Assembly: GCA_045837725.1 (NCBI GenBank)
Contig: JBEWZL010000175.1
Coordinates: forward strand, 124,001-188,000
Origin: Vermamoeba vermiformis
Taxonomy: Eukaryota > Tubulinea > Echinamoebida
DNA length: 64,000 nt
Direction of reading: 5' to 3'
Every line of letters begins with the position of its first letter. Position 1 is the stretch's first letter. Positions 38,326 to 49,570 of this stretch are shown in pieces. The translations under genes and the position numbers were made by a program. The notes beneath the pieces are model-generated. The model was not told the DNA's origin and ran no database searches. It saw only the letters and a program-made list of their open reading frames with translations.

Positions 38326-38419
38326 CACGATTTCGAATTAACAATGATTTTGCCAACAATTTTTGGCAATTTTTATATCCTCCTTCTATTTTTAGTGATT
38401 TTTAATCCTTGAAAACACG

Positions 38420-40687
38420 ATGGAACAAAATTCAACCTTTGTCGCTCTACCCATCGAAATACACTATAAATATGTTCATTACATCGATTTACGAGACTTG
38501 GCATCGTTAATGTTCACGTGCAAAGAATTTTATGAACGGTTCGGAACGGATCTGCAACTACAAAAAATAGTCTATGAACATACGGAGTAGGAATATGATA
38601 CATATGTTCTTTGAATTTGTAGTGATGATATCCTATAATTATTTAGTAATTTTCTAACAATTTTAAAATTAGACAACGAGTATTGCACAACAAACTGCGC
38701 CGTCCAATCAAACAATTATTCATGGAGAATCGTGCATTTGTAAGTATAGCATATATAATATCATGTTTAGCAACCAAAACGTTTAAAATACATGGTTCTA
38801 ATATTTTTCTTGAAGTATGCCGTCAAGATCGATGACACGGAGTTCCTCAAATACACCTTGCCGAGCTTATCATACAAGGATATTGCCGCAAAACTACGTC
38901 CATTCTCGTCAGACCCAAAAATATTACTCGTGACCAAAGCGAGCAAAAAGAAAAAGTTAGTAGCTAACGACAAAAACCTACTGCAGAAAATCTTCGACAA
39001 CGACGCAGCAAAATGCCTTGATTTCTTATTAAAGGTGAGAACGAGGTATAAAATGACATTATAACATCACTTTATCTTAATGACGAATCGTCATAGGCCT
39101 TCGAGTCAGATGTGTTGGCAAAAATAACGGAGACGCAGGACCAAGAATCAGATATATTCACAGCGCTGCTATTAATTGCTATAGTTTGCTTCAAGCCATT
39201 ACAATTACTAGGCTCGCCATCAAAGTTGCCTTATCAAAAAGTTCTGCGAGTTTTTTTGCAACATTGCCATAAATGGAAAGAACTCATTTTGGCTACATTG
39301 GTGGTCAATATTAATATAGATTCACCGCATGAAGCAACGCTTTATTCAAAAATGGTACGTAACTCTAATCAATGATATTTTTCCCGAGGCAGTTCCGGAC
39401 AACTAGTATTATCTTCATTGTTATTGTTATGACTTATTTTGAACCAGGTATTAAATCGATCTTTCAATAATAGGTATTTGAATCGTTAATGGCTTGCAGC
39501 AAAGAATTCCCAGAATTTCACATCGATCTCGGCATGAGAATTCCTGCGCGATTGCTTCCGTTAACTGGTTACAGTACGCACCGTTATGTCGTAGAAACGT
39601 TGTTAGAATACATTGCAGCTGCGCCGCATGATAACAAGATCAACGGCCAGTATGTCGAGGGCGGAACATTTAAATACTTGATGGATCACGGAGCGCCGTT
39701 TGATCCTGAGGCTCCTTATTTGCCGTTAACGTTCAAGACCTCACCGTTTTCACCTTTGTCATTGTACCTCAAGAAACTTAATGCAAGTACGTCTTAATTA
39801 TAAGGAGCGATTTAAAACAGTTTTTGAGAGTTATTTCTAACTATCGTTATTGGTCAGATATCAATGCGATATTGAAACCAGCAAATGAAACGATCTTAAA
39901 TTCATATCTGAGTCATCCTTGGCACGTTATAGGTCGGAAACGAAGGTAAGAACTTTTATTCCGTAGATGACACTGTGAAATTATTAATATCCGCTTTGTT
40001 TGATACCAAATAAGAATAATTTATGAATTTTATTTTAGCTCGATCGAGTACGCTCTTTACAGAGGAGCAAAATTAACGAAGGAAGAAGAAACACGGTGGT
40101 TAAATACTGCACCAGATAGCTTGCAATATAAAGCTGCGATATGTCAGCAAACGAGCAGTTATAATCCGCTGAAAACTATTGGGTAAGTCTTGATGAAATT
40201 ACTAAACCGACCAAAATTTTTAACCAAAAATGTAAATTTGAAGCGAAATTCCAGATTTTAGCGGCGGTCATTATCAGTTTTCTTCCGTTTCTGCGGAGAT
40301 TCATCTGCACTCTGGAAGAAGATTTGATGATTTCGGTAATATGAGTAGCGGAGTTTGGGAGCAAAACGACGGAAAATTGATATTGCAAGACACGCACAAG
40401 AAGATCTCGTTTGGTAGCTACGATGAAGATGCAATTATTGAAGGCGATGCACCGCCTATTCGCACCTATGCTATAGTCAAGTAAGTCAGAGATCCTGATG
40501 CAGATCAACATCCGGATGCTGAAGCTAAAACTCTAGCCCTCTTTGTTCTAACGAAATTTTTATTAATGATACTTATTTTAGGACCTTGGATGGAGTTGCA
40601 CTTGCTGACATGGATCCGGATGTGCTTGAAGACACAAAAATAATACGAATGTTGTTTGGAGTTTTTAAAGAACATGAATTCATTTGA
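38420..40687 (+). CDS. F-box/repeat protein E (532 aa, intact)
   Basis: Nine exons with consistent phases: 38420-38586, 38673-38739, 38816-39034, 39097-39354, 39474-39786, 39858-39945, 40039-40182, 40244-40480 and 40582-40687. The F-box (LPIEIHYKYVHYIDLRDLASLMFTCKEF) is nearly identical to gene D. The apparent TAG at 38588 is removed because gtagga is the donor, matching gtacga in D. It has ankyrin-like helices (YVVETLLEYIAAAP, FKYLMDHGAPFD) and the family's C-terminal beta-rich domain (GGHYQFSSVSAEIHLHSGRRF). It donated or shares the duplicated segment seen in D. No frame break. Confidence 0.8.
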
Positions 40688-40962
40688 ACCATGATTTACA
40701 TTAGCAATTTGTTACACGTGATGCAGCGTTATTGTCTTAAAATGTTTACCCGCTTTTCATAAATTAAAGCAAGCAGTACAATTGTTCGCGGAGCGCGAGA
40801 ACTGCAACAATCGCGATTGCGGACAATGCCATGATACCAATATTATAAAGGAAAAATAAAAATTAATTTGATAGTCTTAGAAAAGGGACAAATTTTCCGG
40901 ATGTCCCCTTTGAGAACATAAAAGAGCAACAAAGACAATTATTAGAGTCTATCTGGGATAAC

Positions 40963-42327
40963 ATGGAGCACCACAAACAATTATTCGAATATATTGTCGT
41001 CATTGACTTCGAAGCAACGTGCGACCAGGCACAGAATCCAACGGTAAGAAATTCAGAATCGTCCAATAATTAGCTCCTAAATTATTATTAATTTATTTAA
41101 TAAGGTCACACGAGAGAACCAAGAGATCATTGGTAAGGAACTGATTCTTTAATTATTTAAATTTATTTTAATTTTTGAATTTTAGAATTTCCTTGGGTGG
41201 TTCTGAATACGTCCAATTTGGATATAATCGATGAAGGACAAATATATTGCAAGCCTGAATGGACTAAAGAGCTTACACCATTTTGTACAAAGCTTACGGT
41301 AAGTTCGATCCAATCAAAAAGTAATTGTCTTATTTCTTTGTAGGGAATTACGAACGAAACTATTGCTGCAAAAGGCATACTCGTTAAAAGAGGCAATCAA
41401 AAAATTCGACGATTATATTGAAACGAATATAGGAAGCAGATCTTTTTGTATTTTAACGGATGGAGACTGGGACATCAAGACTTGCTTGCTACGTGAAGCC
41501 ATTAAGAAGAAATATATTTTTAACAGATCATTACTATCGATATTTGAACCTCAAATCAATATTTTTGGACGCCACAGCGACTCCAACTTTGCGCGGGAAA
41601 ATTTTCAGTGAAACAGCCTTACCAGCCAACACTCAAATTCCATCACGACCAAGCCTCGGATTTATGTTAAGCGCACTTCAATTAGAGTTCGAAGGACATC
41701 AACATTCAGGCATTGATGATTGCAAAAATATTGCTCGTGTCGTTCAGCAACTTATGAAGCACGGCATGTTAATGAACGATTACGTGATAATTCCGCGAGA
41801 TTTCAATCCAGCTGAAGAAACAGTGCCTGATTTTAACGTCACAAAGAACAACATTAATGATCCCTCTGAAAGTACGTTCATCAGATCCTGGATCTCGAAA
41901 CTACAATCAAATACTAATCAGTACTATACTATAGTGAGCTTAGTGCCTTCAAAAGTAGTTAGATTACGAGGTAAATATTGCATAAATGTTCTTTTCTATG
42001 GTGATCCGGATCTGATCCGTCAATAGGTGTGCCGTTCCGAGCGACAAAACAAGACATTATCGATTTTCTCGGCGTTAATGTATCAGAAGATAAAGTGCAA
42101 ATATTAAAGAACCTGTGGAATAAGCCTTCAGGTCAGTTCGTAAACTTTTTTTGAATCGATCTGGATCTGATCTTTTTTTTTCTGCTTTAGGTGCGGTGTT
42201 AGTAGAGTTTGATTCTATTGAAGAGGCTGAAGAAGCTATGAAAAAAGACAAACAGTATATGGGCACTAGATACATCGAGATTCATTATCGCAAATACGAG
42301 CCGAAACCTGACGATTCAGAACAATAA
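40963..42327 (+). CDS. ERI1-like DEDDh 3'-5' exonuclease fused to a C-terminal RRM; two net +1 breaks
   Basis: Exons: 40963-41043, 41105-41132, 41186-41298, 41344-41970, 42027-42131 and 42191-42327. Exonuclease motif I is YIVVIDFEATCD, motif II FCILTDGDWD, and motif III HQHSGIDDCKNIARVV, so the DEDDh catalytic residues are present. The family trims RNA 3' ends (siRNA, 5.8S and histone mRNA ends). The C-terminal RRM starts VVRLRGVPFRATKQDIIDFL with RNP1-like GAVLVEFDS, like the quasi-RRMs of hnRNP F/H. Inside exon 4 the frame moves +1 near 41371 (GITNETIAA, then AYSLKEAIKKFDD) and again near 41505-41530 (LLREAIKKK, then HYYRYLNLKSIF). Neither shift falls on a stop by homology. The start is uncertain: an open frame reaches further upstream (SLRKGTNFPDVPFENIKE), so a 5' exon may be missing. 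Confidence 0.75.
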
Positions 42328-42495
42328 CCAATAATATCGATAAAGGCATAAACTTTTGCACTCAAAATAAACAACCAATATCAAAATACGGATTGAATTG
42401 AAAAATTGTCAATTCGCTTTTGCAAACTTTGCGTTAAAAAATAAGTTATCACAACGAACTAAATCATCTTGTTTATTCCTAGGAACCAACCAATA

Positions 42496-43693
42496 ATGAG
42501 TATAGCCATCATTACTATCTTTTCCCTGCTTATCCAGGCTTCGATCGGTAAGCGAATTGATCTATGGGAGTAGTAATACCGCGGACTCTCGAATTAAAAG
42601 TGCTAATTCTGTACTAAATTGAAGCTGTAATTATCCTTCTAATTATTACTCGACAGACCGACAATTAAACTCACCTAAAAAGTTAGAATTTACTAAATTA
42701 ATTATATTGCGAATTAATTTCAAGCCTACCATTCAATTATTTTTTAGGTTAACAATGCTCCTCAAGCCAGTTTGCTGTCAAGAATAGCGGTGTGGATTAT
42801 TTAGTTATCAACTCTCCTAATGAAGTCAAAACGTGCGGAGGAATTAACATTTGCGACGCGATCGCAGAAGGCAAACAATCTCTTTTGTTGAATGACGGAC
42901 AGCTGTCAATCAGCAATGGAAACTCCGTAGAACTGCCCGACAAGAGTAACACTAACGAAATACAGTCACTGTCCTTGCAAGACGGGTTACTGTCAATCAG
43001 TAACGGCAACTCCGTTCAGCTTCCCGATGAGATCCAGACCTTGTCGCTACAAGACGGAATGGTTGCCCTGAGTAACGGAGGTGGATCTATTTCACTTCCG
43101 GATGCCAGCGCAACAAATGAAATACAATCTCTGTCACTACAAAATGGAGCTATTGGGCTATCAAAAGACAGCGCAACGATAGATACTACGAGTTTGAAGG
43201 CTTTTTTGGGATTTTCAGTTCGAGTCACTCCTGTTGGAACAATTACAAACAGTCCCGGTAGCTGGAACACCGTGCCCTTCAATGACACCAGATGGATCAC
43301 CTTCCCGGAGGCTTCCTTCAACAAATATACCTGTAAGTGATCCAAGCAAATTAGTATCATCGGCTTATAATGACAGACACGTTCACTCCGCCGTATTCTG
43401 GGTATTATAGATTCAATCTGCGAGGCAACTCAAATACGGTGCAGAGCTCAGGAACCGACCGACATCACTTTGCTTGGAACGTAAACAATGATGGTATATA
43501 CTATGGTCAGTGTGGAGGCTTTTGTGGCAGCCCTGGCCCTGGACTTCCGCACTGCACGTATATCATGCAACTAAATGCTACTGCCACAGTCAAAGTAGTT
43601 ATATTTTCCACGGTGCCTTTCAACTTAGGCGCTTCTAACGATCCTACGACCACTCAATTTGAATGGCAAGGAGAATACTTAGGTCCTTTCTGA
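42496..43693 (+). CDS. Secreted protein with bacterial-type LSLQDG repeats and a C1q-like domain
   Basis: Exon 1 (42496-42547) encodes a signal peptide, MSIAIITIFSLLIQASI. The second exon is open from about 42757 to 43332. Its exact acceptor is unresolved, because joining at ttttttag (42748) would give TAA as the second codon. Three to four diverged copies of 'LSLQDGLLSISNGNSVQLPD' follow, with 'TNEIQSLSL' linkers; I know this pattern from Bacteroidetes surface and tail-fibre-like proteins. Exon 3 (43377-43693) completes a C1q/TNF-like jelly roll (FTPPYSGYYRFNL ... HHFAWNVNNDGIYYGQ ... TVKVVIF ... TQFEWQGEYLG). It probably forms secreted trimers binding a surface ligand. Bacterial origin is inference. 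Confidence 0.7.
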
Positions 43694-43936
43694 AGATGAG
43701 ACTTCTCATCTTTTTCGGTATCTATATGGCCCTCAATAAAATCTACAATACCTTCTTTGCCTGAGTCTCTAATGCTGCTTTCTTCGTGGATCTTTTGCAC
43801 GGCTTTGCTGTCATCGAAAACACTTGTAACAGCTAAGATTAACTATTTTGAAAATTGTTTACTATGACACAAATTTAAATAATTTCGCAACGGTTGGTAT
43901 TGGTTAGTTATTCAGTGAACGTCTTATCGCGTGAGA
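43694..43936. other. Short spacer between convergent genes
   Basis: About 240 bases holding both 3' ends; nothing distinct. Confidence 0.35.
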
Positions 43937-46900
43937 TTATTTCTCAGACTTCTTTTTGTCCTTTTTTTCTTCTTTCTTTTCCTTCTTGCTCTTCTTAAGC
44001 GCTTCGACAATTTCTTCACTGATTGACTCTTCGTCAAGAGCCTTGCTTGATTCTTCTTCTTTGATCGATTGCAAGGATTGCACGACACCAATCTCTCCAC
44101 GAGCAATCTTCTTCAAGTGTTCTGATTGTTCAGGTCCTGTTGCTGCAACCATTGATGAGAAGATGCCATCGCGATCGAGAAGTGTTGCTGGTTTGTCGTA
44201 TTCTGCGAGTTCTCCACGATTCAGGACAAGTACTTTCGTGCTGTCCATCACAGTGTTCAATCGATGAGCAATAGTCAACGTAGTTCTGTCACTGAAGTTC
44301 TTTCTGACCATGGATTGGATCAGCATATCGGTGTCAAGATCGACTGATGCAGTGGCTTCGTCCATCACAAGAATCTTGGTCTTTCTTAACAACGCACGAG
44401 CCATGCACATCAATTGACGTTGACCAACACTGAAGTTCGAGCCGTTCTCTTCGACAATGGCGTCAAGTTGGCCTTCCAAGCTTTCAATGTAAGTCTTCAA
44501 GTTGATCATGTTCAAGGCCTCCCAGAGCTCAACATCGGTGTGTTCACCAAATGGATCAATGTTGTATCGCACTGTGCCGAGGAAAAGAACAGGGTCTTGA
44601 GGAATGATTGAGATCTTGGAACGAAGATCTTTCAAACCAATCGTTGAGATGTCAATACCATCAATCTCGATTGATCCTTCTGCAAGCTCGACAATGCGGA
44701 AAAGTGCTTGAAGCAAACTGTAATGAAGATATGATGAGTGACTTTCCTTATTTGGAAGTATTGTTGTGAAGGACTTACGTTGACTTGCCAGCACCTGTTC
44801 GACCAACAATACCGACCTTTTCTTCGCCGTTGACAGTCAAGTTCAATCTCTTCAACACGAGATCGCCCTGTCTGTATCTGAGTGACGTGTCTTTGAACAC
44901 AATTTCGCCAGTTGCAGGCCAGTCCTTGGGTGGTCTGTTCTCAGGAATCACTGCTGGTGCTTCTTGTTCGAGTGAGTCGTACTCGCGGATACGTTCAACA
45001 GAGTTCAACTTGGCCTCGGATTCAGCCGCGTTGACACTCAAGTTGCTCAAGAGGGCTGTGAGACCAGAGGTGCTCGACAAGGCCAAAGCAGCGAAGGTGC
45101 TGAGAGCGTCAGAACCAGCGGCACGGAAGGCCACAATGAGCACGAACAGGATCAACACAAGTCCGTTACCAATGAAGTCGAGACGAAGACCGAACCAACT
45201 GCAGTTTCGTTAGTTAAAAAAACCAAATTTCACGGTTATAATTTTGCCAAGTACTTACGCTAAGACAAACTTTTGAGCGTAACGATGAGCAGAGTTACGA
45301 TCAATGGAGTACACATTGACGTTCTTGAAGACGTTTTGCATCTTGTACGCACGAATGGTCGATGTGCCACGAAGAGTCTCGCCCAATTGAGAGAAGATTG
45401 GAGCACGAGACAAGGCCTCGAGACGTTGGAGTTCGATGTAGGTTCTGCGGTAGTATGTCTGGAAGAAGATGTAGCCGACAATGACAGCAGCGACAGCAAT
45501 TAACATGTACGGAGAGCCCAAGGCCAAACTGGCAAAGATACCGAGCATATTGACGATAATAACGATGTAACTGAGCAGCTGAATAGGCAACAACTGATCA
45601 ACCAAGTCCAATTCTTTGGCAAAACGATTAACGATTCTGAGAAAAGACCGAGGTTAGACCTTGACTTCGTGAAACTTTTTTCAAGTTGCTTACCTTCCAA
45701 GAGGAGTGACATCATAGAAAGCAGTAGGAGCACGGATGACCTTCGCTAAAAGTCCTCTGTGGAGAGCGCGTGAAGCTCTAATGTTTTGCGTGACGTTGAT
45801 GAAGTACGCGAACAACAAGAACAAACTTTCAGCACCGACTGTAGCAGCGTAAACACCAGCATCTACAACACGTTAGAACACATACAAATTAACTGATTGC
45901 AATACTTACAAACTGCAGGAGTCTGGCCGTAGGCGTTCAAAGTCCATTGAGTGAGCCACCATGATCCGACGACACGTGAGCCGACAGAAAGGACCAAAAC
46001 GAAGACGATCATCAAGGCAATGAACACGCCTCCTTTCTTGAAGTAATACCAGTAGACGTCCCAGCCAATCAGACCCTCTTGTCTTTCTTCCTCGTTGATC
46101 AAAGTACCGCCTAGCAAAGTTTCACAGGTTAGTTTTTTCTAGCCAAAATATCTGAATGAGAACAACTACGTACTCTTTTCTTCGCCGGCAGGCTTAACTT
46201 CAGCAGGCTTGACCTCCTTTTCAGCAGGCTTTTCTTCTTCCTCTTCCTTCTTCTCGCCACCAACACCGTACTTTTGCATTTGTTCGGCGAACACCGGTGA
46301 AGACTCTACGAGCTCTTGGAATGTACCATCGCCAACGACTTCTCCGTTGCTCAAGAACAACACTTTGTCTGCGTATGGCAAGTATTGCAACTGATTTGTA
46401 GCAAGAATGACGATCTTGTCTGCCCAGTACTGCTTGATGGCCTTCTCGAAGAGGTGTTTGCCGACGTGCGCGTCAACAGCAGACAAAGGATCGTCGAGCA
46501 AAATGATATCGGCGTCGCTGTACAAGGCACGAGCGATAGAAATACGCTGTGAAAGTGAATTAGTATCGTTATTCATCATCATTGGGTGGGTCAAATGACA
46601 CGTGTCAATCAAAGTGTCAAAACTCAGACTTACTTGTTTCTGACCTCCTGACAAGTTGACACCTCGTTCACCGATCTCAGTGCTGTCTCCTGCAGTGAAT
46701 TGATGCAAGTCAGGCATCAACGCAGCGGCTTCAAGGACTTCACGGTACTTCTTCATGTCGAAGGGTTTGCCAAAGATGATGTTTTCACGGACGGTTGTGT
46801 TCACGATGAAGGCTTCTTGGGAGACATAAGCTTGAGTTCCTGCAACGGAAAGACCTCCGCTGACTTTCGGAAGTTCTCCGAGAAGTGCTTGAATGAACGA

Positions 46901-48830
46901 AGATTTGCCGCTGCCGACAGGACCGACAACCATGATCAAGTCTCCTTTCTTGGCCTAATATTCATACCGTTAGATTAAGCAACGCAAGAGCTTAACGTTA
47001 AGCGAAACTTACCTTCAAGCTGACGTTCTTCAAGAAGGGCTCGGTGGTGCCAGGCCATTGGAAGGAGGCATCTTCGACCTTGATTGCAGCGGAGTCACTT
47101 TGGATTTGTTCAACGGGGACAATATCAGGGTTAGCCATGAACTGTTGCACGCGTTTGAACGAGTTAATGTACTGCGGGAAGATGGCCACAGCGAACGGCA
47201 ACATGATGAAAGCTTGACGGACGAGCGTGAAAATTGAAATGACGGTGAACAACGTCGATTGATTCAATTGGGCGTAAAGAGCGTACAAGATCTACGAGCA
47301 CGTGTTATAAATATATATTGTTATTACGAAGCTAACTTACGATTGTCAAGCCCATAGCGATGTTGATGACTGCTTGCAAAAGTACGATCATGACGGCACG
47401 CACGTTACCGAGCTTTCGCAATCCAGCCAACTCCTGGTCACGTGCCTTGTCGATGTTGTTGAAAAACGCGTCTTCCCAAGCATAATACTTGACGATTCTG
47501 ATACCTAAAATATCGAAAAGTTAACACCCAACAACGAAAATTTTTCACGGCCCACGCGACTTGTAATATCGCACAAATTGCATAATAAACTCTTATCGCA
47601 CAAAATATCAAATAAGTAATCGTAGAGGTTTGCACTTGACACGTGTCAGGTGTATTTTTGACAGTTAGCTTACCGCCGAGAAGTTCGTTGACCATCTTCA
47701 ATCTCTTGTCTCCGAATTGTTGCAAAGCATAGCGGAGTACTCCGGTTTTTTGACCGAGCACTGCAGAGATTGGGAAAGCGATAATCATCAGACCCACGAC
47801 AATCACAACGTAAAAATTGACGTAAATTGCCAAAAGAATGATACCGACTAGAATTATAAAGATAATATTATTAATTATTTGGGTTATTTTAAGAGCGAAT
47901 TTGATTCGCGTACCGATTAATTGCAAGGGCACGGCAACACCGATAGAAACAAATTGAAAAGAGTCGGCAATAAACAAAGCGTCACTGCTGACCATGTTTA
48001 CAATTTGACCTGAGTTAAATTGCTTCGAGGGTGCTACAGTCAAGCTCTTTCGGTATACGAGCTGTTCATATAAAATTAAGAAATTTATCGCTCGAGATCG
48101 GGTCATATATTTCAATCACTTACCAAAATAAGCGCGGTACGCATCTAAATAGCAAAGATTAGTACTAAATTTGATAAGATAAGCATGCCTATACTTACGT
48201 TCATACCGGCGATATTTGAACGGAACTGGCCATAATAGTAAAAAACGGATCCAGCCATTTGTGCAATAAAGATGCAGAAAATATAAATAAAACCGGCATA
48301 GGTTGGGTACGATGGATCGTTTACGTAGGCAATCAAAAACGGCAAGATAATAGGATTCACAAAAGACATAGCGGCTAAAGCGCGCGATCGTAAGTACAAT
48401 AATTCCGGATCGTAATAATTAGTTCATACCGTATGCCCACATCATTGTAAAAGCGCCCAAAAGGTGACTTTTGAATACACCAAATACAGAACTGAAAAGA
48501 TTCGGCCTAAGAATTTAATGATTAATAATTTTCGGGATGTTGTGGATTTTGCTTGGAGGCTTACTTTGGCTTCTTCTGCTCTTCCCTCCATGCTGGCTCT
48601 ATTTTATCCCAAATATGCTCGGCTGAATTATCATCATCCAGCAACCAAACGTCGGGATCTTGCAGCTGTGTCTTCGCTCCTTTCGCGACCAAATCTCCTC
48701 CCGGGCCGAAAAACAAGCGGGATTGCGTTGATTCGTCGAGTTTAGGTCCCTTTACGTACTCGAGCTGGGTCTCGAGCGTCTTATTCTTCTCGAGAATACC
48801 AGGACGATGTTCTGTAGCAATAATTGACAT
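43937..48830 (-). CDS. ABCC (MRP) subfamily ABC exporter 1 (about 1315 aa)
   Basis: Fifteen exons, from 48565-48830 through 48430-48506, 48199-48374, 48124-48144 (21 nt), 47914-48061, 47674-47847, 47341-47504, 47013-47291, 46634-46954, 46174-46546, 45910-46110, 45694-45862, 45259-45636, 44779-45198 to 43937-44717; all phases agree. Layout is TMD1-NBD1-TMD2-NBD2 without the extra TMD0. NBD1 has Walker [10 protein letters not shown], signature LSGGQKQ and Walker B IILLDDP. NBD2 has GRTGAGKST, signature FSVGQRQ (degenerate) and [12 protein letters not shown]. The ATP-driven pump exports organic anions and conjugates across plasma or vesicle membranes. The tail is Lys/Glu-rich ([16 protein letters not shown]). 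It is a recent duplicate of 55220-60040 but lacks the intron that splits the first coding exon there. The 21-nt exon (MRTALIL) is a conserved microexon. Confidence 0.92.
46596..46607. repeat. TGACACGTGTCA palindrome, copy 3 (ABC exporter 1 intron)
   Basis: In the 87-nt intron 46547-46633; followed by ATCAAAGTGTCAAA, a half-site. Confidence 0.7.
47637..47648. repeat. TGACACGTGTCA palindrome, copy 4 (ABC exporter 1 intron)
   Basis: In the 169-nt intron 47505-47673 of the same gene, at a different position from copy 3. Confidence 0.7.
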
Positions 48831-49570
48831 CGCGATGGGTTGGATGTCGGACCTGAGTTTGAATCTTTTGTGGTGCTCGGGACAAACTCTCGTTTAGGAA
48901 TAATTACCCCGATTCACGCAGTTTATGTAATATTGACATTTTTACGAGCGCTCCGGAGCTTCGTTTTTCCCACGCGAAATTTCTGTAAGAACAATTGTTA
49001 CGCGTTAATGACCGGGCAAAAATAATTACGAAAACGTTCGTGTGGTACGAAAGAGCTTACCATACGTGAGCTAAAAGATACTGAAATCGCGGAAGTAAGC
49101 GGAATTCGGGAGAAGGTCGAGCACGGATGCGAAGCTCTACCTCGTTGGAAATTAGTTAGAATGCAACGATAGCAAGTAATAATTGATAGTAATGCTGTTC
49201 TCGAAGCTGAAATGATTTTTAAAAATTTTGGAAGGCTGTTTTTCAAATCCCGCACTTGTAACGGTTAGATCCCTATGCAGCACTAAATTAATTTTATAAT
49301 TTTACTTGAAGTTAATTAATAACATTTCGCGTAATCTCGAGCAGAATTTGTCGTACCTCACACTAATTGCGCATCTGGTTTGTCCTCGCTCGTAGAAGAA
49401 TACCCAATGCTAAATATTCACTTACGAGTTAACTAAATTTCAACGAGTAGTCGAATCGTGGTAGTCAAACAAAAATTGCACATCGAAAGTTGAGCAGGGC
49501 CACGATCTTTCGCCTGTGGAACTTTTTTACGTTCAATTTTCATTGATCGACAACTAGTGTTAACCTAACA
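48831..49570. other. Divergent intergenic region, about 740 bases
   Basis: Separates the ABC transporter start (48830, minus) from the F-box/ankyrin gene start (49571, plus), so it should hold two promoters. Short open frames here lack coding character. Confidence 0.4.
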
